Source: Meishania sp964351985 (lineage in GTDB: Bacteria; Bacteroidota; Bacteroidia; Flavobacteriales; Flavobacteriaceae). Taken from it: a stretch of 64,000 nt of DNA. Below, one piece after another: positions 27,177 through 35,076 of the stretch; position 1 is the stretch's first letter; every line of letters begins with the position of its first letter. A model generated the notes under the pieces. It had not been told where the DNA came from. It made no database searches and saw nothing but the letters and a program-made list of their open reading frames with translations. The stretch spans positions 62,001 to 126,000 of the forward strand of contig CAYGPR010000004.1 of NCBI GenBank assembly GCA_964351985.1. The letters are read 5' to 3'. Position numbers and translations under genes: made by a program.

Positions 27177-27536
27177 ATGGGAAAACATAATGAGTTTGGT
27201 AAAGAGGGCGAACAGATTGCTGTAGATTATTTAATAAAAAAAGGCTATAAAATCAAATACCGGAATTACCGTTACCTGAAATCGGAAATCGATATCATCG
27301 CTCAAAAGGAAAATGTTCTTGCCATCGTTGAGGTACGGGCCAGGAGCAATGATCAAATTATAAACATTGCGGATACCATTACCCCGAAGAAAATAAAACT
27401 GCTGGTCATGGGTGCCGACCATTATGTCACAGAACAAAACTTGGATGTAGAGGTACGTTTTGATATCATCGCCATTCTAAAAAATAAGAAGATCTTCAAA
27501 ATAGACCATTTAGAAAGTGCTTTCTATCATTTTTGA
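27177..27536 (+). CDS. YraN/UPF0102 family endonuclease-like protein
   Basis: 119 residues with the whole UPF0102 pattern: GKEGEQIAVDYLIKKGYKI, then RNYRYLKSEIDIIAQKENVLAIVEVRAR. The residues Glu, Asp and E-x-K/R correspond to the restriction-endonuclease-like fold (here EIDII and VEVRAR). The biological role is not settled, and the protein is found in most bacteria. The gene is divergent from the DUF1800 gene. Confidence 0.9.
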   Translation: MGKHNEFGKEGEQIAVDYLIKKGYKIKYRNYRYLKSEIDIIAQKENVLAIVEVRARSNDQIINIADTITPKKIKLLVMGADHYVTEQNLDVEVRFDIIAILKNKKIFKIDHLESAFYHF

Positions 27537-27548
27537 ACATGGAAGTGA

Positions 27549-27580
27549 TTTGTTTTATTTATAACATTTTGTTATTTTTG
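27549..27580 (+). promoter_or_regulatory. Candidate promoter with -33 TTTG and -7 TATTTTTG
   Basis: TTTG at 27549-27552 and TATTTTTG at 27573-27580 are 20 nt apart, close to the Bacteroidota promoter layout. The next gene starts 33 nt downstream. Confidence 0.55.
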
Positions 27581-27612
27581 AAATTCATCAAATCAAAATT
27601 AATCACAACACT

Positions 27613-28272
27613 ATGAAAACCATTTCTTCTGTCGTCGAGCAGTACATCAAAAAGAAGCCCTTTCTGCAAAGTGCTTTGGCACAAGGCATCATCAACCTTA
27701 CGTCATTATCGCGGATCGTAAAGCCTGAAATTGAAAATGAATTGGGAAAGGATATTCGTAACGGAGCTATCGTTATGGCTTTGAAACGACTTTCTGACGA
27801 TCTTGAATTTCGTGCGACCCATAAGATTATCAAGGTTCTAAAAAATATCGGTGAAATTACCGTACGCTCTTCCCTGACCGATTTTACCTTTCTGGTCTCC
27901 GATACCATTTTAGAGAACCAAACGCAACTGCTGAAGGAAGTAAACAAGAACAAAGATGTTTTTTATACTTCTTCACGCGGAGTGAACGAACTGAATATCG
28001 TAGTCAGTAACATTTTGGATCGTACCGTAGAAACACTTTTTGAAAATGAACGCTGCACCCAAAAAGCTGAAGAATTATCGTCTATCACTGTAAAACTTCC
28101 TGCAGAGAATGTTTCCGTTCCCGGAATTTATTATTTCATTTTTCAGCGCCTGGCCTGGGAAGGTATTGTATTGTACGAAGTCATTTCAACCACTAACGAA
28201 TTTACGATTCTGGTCGATGACAATCAGGTCGATATTGCTTTCAAGACCATTAAGGATTTAAAGACGCTTTAA
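27613..28272 (+). CDS. ACT-like domain protein (aspartate-kinase-like regulatory protein)
   Basis: 219 residues. The C-terminal 90 residues (SITVKLPAENVSVPGIYYFIFQ, then LYEVISTTNEFTILVDDNQVD) look like an ACT fold, as found in the regulatory part of aspartate kinases. The N-terminal half is helical and has no kinase motif. Close relatives are widespread in Flavobacteriaceae and are often labelled aspartate kinase, which the lack of a catalytic domain does not support. A real aspartate kinase gene is at 49724 in this window. The protein may sense an amino acid. It has its own promoter. Confidence 0.6.
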   Translation: MKTISSVVEQYIKKKPFLQSALAQGIINLTSLSRIVKPEIENELGKDIRNGAIVMALKRLSDDLEFRATHKIIKVLKNIGEITVRSSLTDFTFLVSDTILENQTQLLKEVNKNKDVFYTSSRGVNELNIVVSNILDRTVETLFENERCTQKAEELSSITVKLPAENVSVPGIYYFIFQRLAWEGIVLYEVISTTNEFTILVDDNQVDIAFKTIKDLKTL

Positions 28273-28368
28273 ATATTTGTATTCACGATGCCGATATTTG
28301 TCGGGAGAGGGGATTTGTGCACTTAATTCGAACGCTAGACTCGATAGTATTTTCTCTTTGACAACAAA

Positions 28369-28405
28369 CAGATTACTTCGTCATGCCGATTAAAATCGGC
28401 ATTCC
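28369..28405. repeat. Short palindromic repeat between convergent genes
   Basis: CAGATTACTTCGTC is followed by a perfect hairpin, ATGCCGATT-AA-AATCGGCAT (28383-28402). The first part resembles GATTGCTTCGTCGC in the element at 42154-42167. It lies in a convergent gap and may act as a terminator. Confidence 0.5.
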
Positions 28406-28418
28406 CCGTAATTTCGAG

Positions 28419-29738
28419 TTAATTGTTCAAAAACTCCACTACTTCTTTGTCGCTTTGAGGGTTGGCGATAATGTGTTTCTCCTTGTCCAAAATAAAGTAG
28501 GTGGGTGTACGCTGAATGGCATAGGCCTTGGCATATTCACTCTCCCACTTGCCCAGGGCGATGGCATGTTCGAAATGCTCCAACTTGGCAGATTCGTTTT
28601 TCCAGTTTGCTTCATTATCTTCTAACCCTACGGCCAGTACTTTTACATCATCGTTCGACATCAATTTTTTGTGTAAGGGTGGAAGCTCTTTGAGGCAATG
28701 CGAACAGGTGCTGCTCCAAAAGATAATAACATAACACTCCGCATCTTCCCATTCACTTAGTTTTTTTGTGGTATTGCCATCTTTCCAAGTAATTTCAGGT
28801 GCTTTTGCGCCGTTCCGGATACGATTGTTAACTTCGATATCGGTAATGATTTTTTGATTGTCGGTGGCTTGGGCAAGATTTTTTAAATAGGTAGTAAAGA
28901 CAAAATCCGCGGTATCGTTAAAACCGTTCGCATTAGCCATATTCCAGATTTTATAAAAAATATGCATTTGAAAAGGGGAGCCCGTGCCTTTTAGTTTTTC
29001 GTGTACCGTCTTTATATTTTCTTGTAACGTCTTTTCGGTTTCAACCTTTGAGATTCTTTCCGTGCTAATCGGGGTGAAAACATAATTGGTCAATTTATCG
29101 GTTAGAAAACCGGAAGCCTGTAACACCGGGTTTTTAACATCGAGATGTTTAAAAAAATTATCCTTTTTATGCTTCCAATAAGCTTCAGTGGTTTCATAGT
29201 CCGAGGGAATATAGGGTCGATTGGCCTTTACAAAATGGTGCGCCAACATATTCTCGGTGCTTTGCTCAAAAGCAAACTGTACATCTTCCAGTTTTTCACC
29301 CAGTTTTTTATAGGCTTTCTTATCGGTCTTCCCATTGGAATAAAAGTCCATGAATTCTTGCTTGACCCCAGTAATTTCCCTAAAGTAAGCGTTGAAAATT
29401 TTGTTCTCTTCCGAGGAAACGAATGAAATTCCCTTTTGGGCATCGAAATTGAATTGAATATTTTCCTTTCCGTTATAGAGAACATCAAAATAGAATTCCT
29501 CTTGTGGTACGCCGTAGACCAGACGATATATTCCTGCAGGTGCGTTCTGGGGAATCTGCATGCTGAACTTTCCGTCATTTATGGCCGTATCGGCTACGTA
29601 TCCCTGGGTGCCGGGCTTCAGTCCGTAGGCGATTAACCAAGTATAATCCTTGGCGGGAGAAAAAGTACCTGAAATCGTATGTTGGGCCTGTATGGAAAAT
29701 GTCATGGTCAGGGCTAAAACAAAAATTAGTTGTTTCAT
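28419..29738 (-). CDS. TlpA-like thioredoxin-fold protein with DUF4369 N-terminus
   Basis: 439 residues from the ATG at 29738 (MKQLIFVLALTMTFSIQAQ), chosen because it starts the signal peptide. The N-terminal part resembles DUF4369 (HTISGTFSPAKDYTWLIAYG). The last 130 residues are a thioredoxin fold with the redox motif WSSTCSHCLKELPPLH (CSHC) and a cis-proline at RTPTYFILD. Such periplasmic proteins reduce or rearrange disulfides, for example in cytochrome c maturation or stress defence. It lies 34 nt after the CocE-like hydrolase gene and is probably part of the same transcript. Confidence 0.85.
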   Translation of the reverse strand: MKQLIFVLALTMTFSIQAQHTISGTFSPAKDYTWLIAYGLKPGTQGYVADTAINDGKFSMQIPQNAPAGIYRLVYGVPQEEFYFDVLYNGKENIQFNFDAQKGISFVSSEENKIFNAYFREITGVKQEFMDFYSNGKTDKKAYKKLGEKLEDVQFAFEQSTENMLAHHFVKANRPYIPSDYETTEAYWKHKKDNFFKHLDVKNPVLQASGFLTDKLTNYVFTPISTERISKVETEKTLQENIKTVHEKLKGTGSPFQMHIFYKIWNMANANGFNDTADFVFTTYLKNLAQATDNQKIITDIEVNNRIRNGAKAPEITWKDGNTTKKLSEWEDAECYVIIFWSSTCSHCLKELPPLHKKLMSNDDVKVLAVGLEDNEANWKNESAKLEHFEHAIALGKWESEYAKAYAIQRTPTYFILDKEKHIIANPQSDKEVVEFLNN

Positions 29739-29772
29739 AAGAGTGTTCATTAAATATAGGGACATACTGTTC

Positions 29773-31689
29773 TTAGTCCTTGATCATTTGTTCTTCTTTG
29801 ACCAATAAGGGTTGGGAGTCTACAACACCGCCCACTTGTACCGATGAGGATCCATATACTTGAATGGTCGATTTAATAAAGTCTTCTTCGTTCGCCTCGT
29901 AAATATTGTCCACATATTTTTGTGGATTGCGGTCGATATAGGGAAACCAAGTACTATGAATCTGGATCATAATACGATGCCCCTTTTTAAAGGTGTGCAG
30001 TACATCTTGCAAACGAAAGTTTACATCGTTTATCTCGCCCTGTTTAAAGGGCTCAGGAGCTGCAAAACTATTGCGGAACCTCCCACGGAAAACTTCCGAC
30101 CGTACCAATTGTTGATAGCCGCCCATGATGATGTTATCGGGATTATGTTCGTACTTCGGATGGTCGTTCGGGTACACATCGATCAGCTTGACAATGAAAT
30201 CGGCATCCGTACCGGTCATCGAAACTTTGAGGGCCGCTAAGATTTCTCCGGCAAGCACCCGATCCTGGGTGAGTATTTCCGTTTCGAAGGTGAGCACATC
30301 GGGCCGCGTTGAAGCATGCCGCTGATCGTCAGACATAAACCTACGCGGCGTAAAGGTGAGTCCCTCGGTCTGGGATGTATAGGGCACAGGTTTATTGGGG
30401 TCGCTGGTATATTCAAAAACCGCTTTTTCGTCGATAGGTTTATTAATGCCCAGTGTGCCGTTTTTACCAAAATAAAGGGTGACGGGTTCTATTTCTTTGG
30501 GAGGCCATGCATCGAAAGTCTCCCATTTTTTAGCACCGGTGTCGAACATATATGCTTCCGGTAACGAATTCTTGCCTTCATCTTTGAGATGATGCGCAAA
30601 GAACGTTCGCTCGATTTCTCGCTGATAAAAGGTTGAAATGCTATCCCCGAAATAAATATGGTTGTGTGTAGTTTTCCCTTTTTCACCGGCCCATCCGCCG
30701 TGATCCCAAGGCCCCATGACGATAGTGTTTTTAGCATCAGGGCTCGTAGCTTCAACGGTTTTGTAAATGTTCAACGGGCCATAGAGATCCTCTGCATCGA
30801 ACCAGCCTCCAACGGTCATTACTGCATGGTCGATTCCTTTTAAATGGGGTAGAATACTCCTTTTCTGCCAAAATTCGTCGTAATTCGGGTGTTCTACAAT
30901 CTGTTTCCAAAAGAAATTGTCGTGATGGTATTTTTCGGTAATGTTTTTCAAAGGTCCGAGACGCAAATGAAAATCGTAACCGTCCGAAGCCGGATCATCA
31001 TAAAAGCGCTTGATCTTATCCATAAACCAAGGTTGACGGGTAAGGCTATCCTTTTGATAGCCAAAAACGGCAAAGGCGGCCGTATAGCTTTGCAAATATG
31101 CCCCTTGATGGTGAAAGTCATCGAAGAAAAAGTCCGATATCGGAGCTTGGGGTGAAGATGCCTTTAGGGCCGGATGCGCATCGGGCAAAGCCGCAGCGGT
31201 GTAAAATCCGGGATAGGAGATGCCATACATTCCCACCCTTCCGTTATTACCCTTGATTTTCTTGATCATCCAGTCGATGGTATCCCACGTATCGGAACTT
31301 TCATCGATATCGGTTTTGTTCCGTTTATTATTTCCGGGAATATTGGGCCTCATGTTGTCAAAAGTACCATCGGACATATATCTTCCCCGTACGTCTTGAA
31401 AGACCAAAATATAGCCATCTTCCACCAAATATTTTGACGGATACCCACTTCCTTCAAAATTAGTGTAACCGGAGGCATTGTAACAAGTACGATTCAAAAG
31501 TATGGGATACTTTCTAGAAGTATCCTTTGGGGTATAGACGACCGTAAACAACTCGGCCCCATCGCGCATCGGAATGCGATATTCCGCCAAATCATAATGT
31601 TGTCTTAGGTAGAGTGAATCTGAATTTTGCGCGAGGCAGTTTGTTGCGACGAACAAAAAAATCGCTAGTTGTAACAATCGTTTTTTCAT
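29773..31689 (-). CDS. CocE/NonD family hydrolase (X-Pro peptidase S15-like)
   Basis: 638 residues with a signal peptide that ends in NCLAQ. The alpha/beta-hydrolase core has an oxyanion tyrosine motif (LNRTCYNASGY) and VFQDVRGRYMSDG. The nucleophile elbow is GMYGISYPGF (G-x-S-Y-x-G). The acid and base are near GGWFDAEDLYGP and GPWDHGGW. A C-terminal jelly-roll domain follows (ILTQDRVLAGEI, HRIMIQIHSTWFPYIDRNP). The family includes alpha-amino-acid ester hydrolases, cocaine esterase and glutaryl acylases. Export and context suggest breakdown of peptides or esters in the periplasm. Confidence 0.9.
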   Translation of the reverse strand: MKKRLLQLAIFLFVATNCLAQNSDSLYLRQHYDLAEYRIPMRDGAELFTVVYTPKDTSRKYPILLNRTCYNASGYTNFEGSGYPSKYLVEDGYILVFQDVRGRYMSDGTFDNMRPNIPGNNKRNKTDIDESSDTWDTIDWMIKKIKGNNGRVGMYGISYPGFYTAAALPDAHPALKASSPQAPISDFFFDDFHHQGAYLQSYTAAFAVFGYQKDSLTRQPWFMDKIKRFYDDPASDGYDFHLRLGPLKNITEKYHHDNFFWKQIVEHPNYDEFWQKRSILPHLKGIDHAVMTVGGWFDAEDLYGPLNIYKTVEATSPDAKNTIVMGPWDHGGWAGEKGKTTHNHIYFGDSISTFYQREIERTFFAHHLKDEGKNSLPEAYMFDTGAKKWETFDAWPPKEIEPVTLYFGKNGTLGINKPIDEKAVFEYTSDPNKPVPYTSQTEGLTFTPRRFMSDDQRHASTRPDVLTFETEILTQDRVLAGEILAALKVSMTGTDADFIVKLIDVYPNDHPKYEHNPDNIIMGGYQQLVRSEVFRGRFRNSFAAPEPFKQGEINDVNFRLQDVLHTFKKGHRIMIQIHSTWFPYIDRNPQKYVDNIYEANEEDFIKSTIQVYGSSSVQVGGVVDSQPLLVKEEQMIKD

Positions 31690-31822
31690 GGCTTATGCTT
31701 TCTCAAAGGTTCGAAATATGAGGTACAAAGTACAAAGTAATATGGAATAATTGAAAGGGACGCACAGACAATATTTAAGTACGGGTTACGTAATCCGAAC
31801 TTGCCTTAAAGAATCCTTTATC

Positions 31823-33091
31823 CTACTCCAATGGGCCGTACACTGCATCACGGAAATTTTTGTGCAGTCCGATACCATCATAGGGGAATAGTTGCACGAA
31901 TAGCACGGCGGTCAAATCGTTTATGGGATCTACCCAAAAGAGAGTGCTCGCGGCCCCGTCCCAAAAGAATTCACCGACTACGCCCATATTTTCTTCAGCG
32001 TTGACAGGTGGTGCTATGCGAACGGCAAAATCTATACCGAAACCGACTTGCCCTTTGCTGGGTAAAAAATGTCGTTCGGTCACGCTGTCGGCCAGTTGGT
32101 TGGTGGCCATTAATTTTACGGTTTCGGGTTTAAGGATCGTGACGGAGTCCAACCTACCTTTATTGACCAACATTTGGGCAAATTTCATATAATCGTCGAG
32201 GGTCGAGGTGAGTCCCGAGCCACCTCGGGTCAAGGGCCATTTTTTTGTATAATTTTCATAGGTGATGGTATCTCGTTCCAATTGTCCTTCTCCCGTTCTT
32301 CGGTAGAGTGCTGCAAACTGGTCTTGATCTTCTTCGGGAATAAAATAGCGGGTCTTGTCCATACCTAACGGATCCAATACATGTTCGCGTACATAATCAC
32401 TATAGGGCTGCCCTGAAATACGCTCCACTAAAAAAGCTTGTACATCCACCGAAGAACCATACAGCCATTCCTCCCCTGGGTGAAATGCCAATGGCGTCTG
32501 GCCCATAATTTCGGCCATTTTCACCAATGTGTTTTCACGGTTGAGGGCATCGACTTCGGAAACTATTTTTCCCAAACCAGAATTGCCTCCACTGCCAAAA
32601 CCTGCTGTATGCCGGGTAATGTCACGAATAGTAATGTCACGGTTTACATCTTCCAAGATAGGGTTGCCCTGTGCATCTTCATCGACGTACACTTTCATGT
32701 TTTCAAATTCGGGAGCGTACTTTGAAAGCGGGTCGTCAAGTTCAAATTTTCCTTCCTCGTATAGGGTCATCAAAGCAGTACCTGTAACGGGTTTGGTCAT
32801 CGAATAGATCTGTACAATTGTGTTGCGATCCATTTTTTTGTTGGTTTCACGATCCGCATAACCGAAGGTGTTGAAATAGACTTCTTGGTCTTTTTCAAAG
32901 ATTAGGGCAGAGACGCCTGCGATGTTGCCAGAGTCGACAAAGGCTTGTAAAGTGCTGTCTAGGCGGGTTTTGGCGGAGTCATTGATAATGGTGTTCGTAT
33001 CTTGAATTTCGCTAACCGACCGGGGGGTCTCTTTGCAGGCTAAAAAAACAAACAAAGTAATGGCGAAGAAAAAAAGTACTTTAGGTTTCAT
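31823..33091 (-). CDS. Class C beta-lactamase-like serine hydrolase, lipoprotein
   Basis: 422 residues. The signal ends in LFVFLAC, giving the lipid Cys-19. The SxxK nucleophile motif is IYSMTKPVTG, and the second motif is YGS in EEWLYGSSVDVQ in place of the usual YxN. The third motif near the C-terminus is less clear. The group includes esterases, D-amino-peptidases and penicillin-binding-protein-like enzymes, so antibiotic resistance should not be assumed. It lies 133 nt upstream of the CocE-like hydrolase gene on the same strand. Confidence 0.85.
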   Translation of the reverse strand: MKPKVLFFFAITLFVFLACKETPRSVSEIQDTNTIINDSAKTRLDSTLQAFVDSGNIAGVSALIFEKDQEVYFNTFGYADRETNKKMDRNTIVQIYSMTKPVTGTALMTLYEEGKFELDDPLSKYAPEFENMKVYVDEDAQGNPILEDVNRDITIRDITRHTAGFGSGGNSGLGKIVSEVDALNRENTLVKMAEIMGQTPLAFHPGEEWLYGSSVDVQAFLVERISGQPYSDYVREHVLDPLGMDKTRYFIPEEDQDQFAALYRRTGEGQLERDTITYENYTKKWPLTRGGSGLTSTLDDYMKFAQMLVNKGRLDSVTILKPETVKLMATNQLADSVTERHFLPSKGQVGFGIDFAVRIAPPVNAEENMGVVGEFFWDGAASTLFWVDPINDLTAVLFVQLFPYDGIGLHKNFRDAVYGPLE

Positions 33092-33179
33092 ATAGTGGCA
33101 TGTTTAAGGAGCATAAGTAATAGGATAGAAATATACTGAAAACCATATTCAAAGTTTTAATTAAACCATTATAATACTT

Positions 33180-34469
33180 CTACTTCACCAATCGCCATGT
33201 TTTTCTAGGCTTTCGAGATAATAGTGCATTGGCCTCTGAATCTCCGATGAATTTTTCTTTGTTAGGGTTCCACTCCAATTTTCTTTTTAATCGGTACGAA
33301 ATGAGCCCCAAATGCATGGGTAATGTCATCTCACGGGCATAAGCTAAATTTGATTCGGGTTGAGTCCGCGACTTAACGGAATCTACAAAGTTCTGTTGAT
33401 GCCCCGGGGATCGTACGATACTTTTCGGTATTTCAGGAATATCGGTCACCGTTTCACCATTGATGGTGATTTCGCGGGTATTATAATCACAGATTAGGGT
33501 GCCCTTGTCGCCTTCAAAATAGGCCCCAATACTTCTGTCTGCCGCACCCGGAACATTGGGCGGTTCGGTAGTCCAATAGAGGTTTAGCCCGTCGAACTCA
33601 TAGTCGATATCGATCCACTTTGGGGTATTGGCGATACCGTCGGCTTCTTCCCCACGTGCTGAAATACTTTTTAAGCCTTTGGGTTCCAAGGCCCAAAAGG
33701 CTATATCGGCAATATGGCACCAAAAATCGGCAAAGAAGCCTCCGGAGTAATCTAAAAAATACCGGTAGGTAAAATGGCATTTTTCCGGTATATAATCGAC
33801 ATAGGGTGCAGGGTCGAGCCACATGTCCCAATTCAACCCCTTGGGTACGGCAACAGGTTTTGGGTTGCCCAAATCAGGCGGTGTAGCTGTTTTCCATAAA
33901 CGAACCGTATGTACGGTACCTATGGATCCTGATTTAATAATTTCAACGACACGGTGGTAGTTGTCGGTGGCATGTATTTGGTTGCCCATTTGAAAAATAC
34001 GGTTGTGCTTTTCCAAATGTTTAAGCATCATCTGCCCCTCTTTGACATCATAGGAAAGTGGTTTTTCGCCGTATACATCTTTTCCGGCCTGAAAAGCCAT
34101 GGATGCAATCTGTGCATGCCAATGGTCGGGTGTGGCGCAGGTAATGGCGTCAATATCTTGGCGGTCCAAAATATGTCTAAAATCACCATATCCTTTCACC
34201 TTTTTTCCGGGTTGCAAGGTCTCCATCGTTTTTAAACTGCTAGCCAAGTGCGCTTCATCGACATCACAAAGGGCTACGACATCCACTTCGGGTAGACTGG
34301 CAAACCATTTCATATGGTTGTTGCCCATACCGCCCACACCAATATGCGCTACTTGTAGACGATCGCTTGCGGCAAACTTGCCGTATGCCGAAGGTAAAAG
34401 GGTAAGGCCCAAGAGCCCTAGGCCAGTTTGTTTTATAAATTCTCTACGTGGCTTGTCTTTTGATTGCAT
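33180..34469 (-). CDS. Gfo/Idh/MocA family oxidoreductase, exported
   Basis: 429 residues from the ATG at 34469, which gives a twin-arginine-like signal (KPRREFIKQTGLGLLGLTLLPSA); the frame extends further up but without a fitting start. The Rossmann motif is VAHIGVGGMGNNH, followed by DVVALCDVDE, ITCATPDHWHA and the EKP motif VYGEKPLSYD. The C-terminal domain carries RYFLDYSGGFFADFWCHIADI. Such enzymes bind NAD(P) tightly and oxidise or epimerise sugars. Tat export of a pre-folded, cofactor-loaded enzyme is common for this Bacteroidota subgroup. The substrate is unknown. Confidence 0.9.
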   Translation of the reverse strand: MQSKDKPRREFIKQTGLGLLGLTLLPSAYGKFAASDRLQVAHIGVGGMGNNHMKWFASLPEVDVVALCDVDEAHLASSLKTMETLQPGKKVKGYGDFRHILDRQDIDAITCATPDHWHAQIASMAFQAGKDVYGEKPLSYDVKEGQMMLKHLEKHNRIFQMGNQIHATDNYHRVVEIIKSGSIGTVHTVRLWKTATPPDLGNPKPVAVPKGLNWDMWLDPAPYVDYIPEKCHFTYRYFLDYSGGFFADFWCHIADIAFWALEPKGLKSISARGEEADGIANTPKWIDIDYEFDGLNLYWTTEPPNVPGAADRSIGAYFEGDKGTLICDYNTREITINGETVTDIPEIPKSIVRSPGHQQNFVDSVKSRTQPESNLAYAREMTLPMHLGLISYRLKRKLEWNPNKEKFIGDSEANALLSRKPRKTWRLVK

Positions 34470-34584
34470 GCGCCCAGTTTTTGGTTCACTTAAATATAGG
34501 GAAACCCATATGAAAACGCTAGAATTTTGAAAATAAGAGTGCGAAATCACCTATTCATATCAAAAAACAAATAGATTGGTAAGA

Positions 34585-34932
34585 CTAATAGTTAGAAGCA
34601 GTGCCGATTCCCATCGAGGCAAAAATAGTATCCATCAAGGCCGTTTCCTTTTCATGTACAAAACCATCGGAGATGGCCACTTCTTCTAAAATTTCTATCA
34701 AAGATAATTTCTTGGGCCTTGGCATTTCGCGAAGAATTCTTAGAACTTGTTCTCGGGAAAAGTTGCGTGCCTGTAAGATAAAGTTACTGTCAAAATCAAT
34801 GCGATGCATCAATCGGTTCAAGGCGCTGATTTCTGCTTTATGAATAGTGCCGTCTGCAAGAATAACAGAATCAACAGCACGCACAATAGCTAGCTTTTCG
34901 ACTACGTTAAAGTCTTCTGTGATTGGTGTCAT
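34585..34932 (-). CDS. TerB-like protein
   Basis: 115 residues, all helical, with the TerB-like pattern of an acidic turn in each half (VILADGTIHKAEISALNRLM and ISDGFVHEKETALMDTIF). TerB-type proteins are named from tellurite resistance but mostly have unknown roles. No other ter gene is near. A second TerB-like gene is at 47599. Confidence 0.65.
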   Translation of the reverse strand: MTPITEDFNVVEKLAIVRAVDSVILADGTIHKAEISALNRLMHRIDFDSNFILQARNFSREQVLRILREMPRPKKLSLIEILEEVAISDGFVHEKETALMDTIFASMGIGTASNY

Positions 34933-34969
34933 GATTTCTAATTGTGGGTTAGAAAGCGACGAAGTTAGA

Positions 34970-34977
34970 CAAAAATA
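34970..34977 (-). promoter_or_regulatory. Candidate -7 box for the TerB-like gene
   Basis: TATTTTTG on the minus strand fits TAnnTTTG and ends 37 nt before the start codon. No -33 box is clear. Confidence 0.35.
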
Positions 34978-35076
34978 AGGTTGTACTTGATTATTGCGGT
35001 GAGCATTTATTAAGAAGTTTTTAACAGTTTTTTGATTTACCTTAAAGGTTAATGAGGGATGTTGGGTTATTGCTAA

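Noticed and set aside
31823..33091. Antibiotic-resistance beta-lactamase
   Set aside because: The second motif is YGS rather than YxN, it is a lipoprotein, and the family is full of esterases and peptidases.
34585..34932. Tellurite resistance locus
   Set aside because: TerB-like folds are common and no TerC, TerD or TerZ gene is present in the window.
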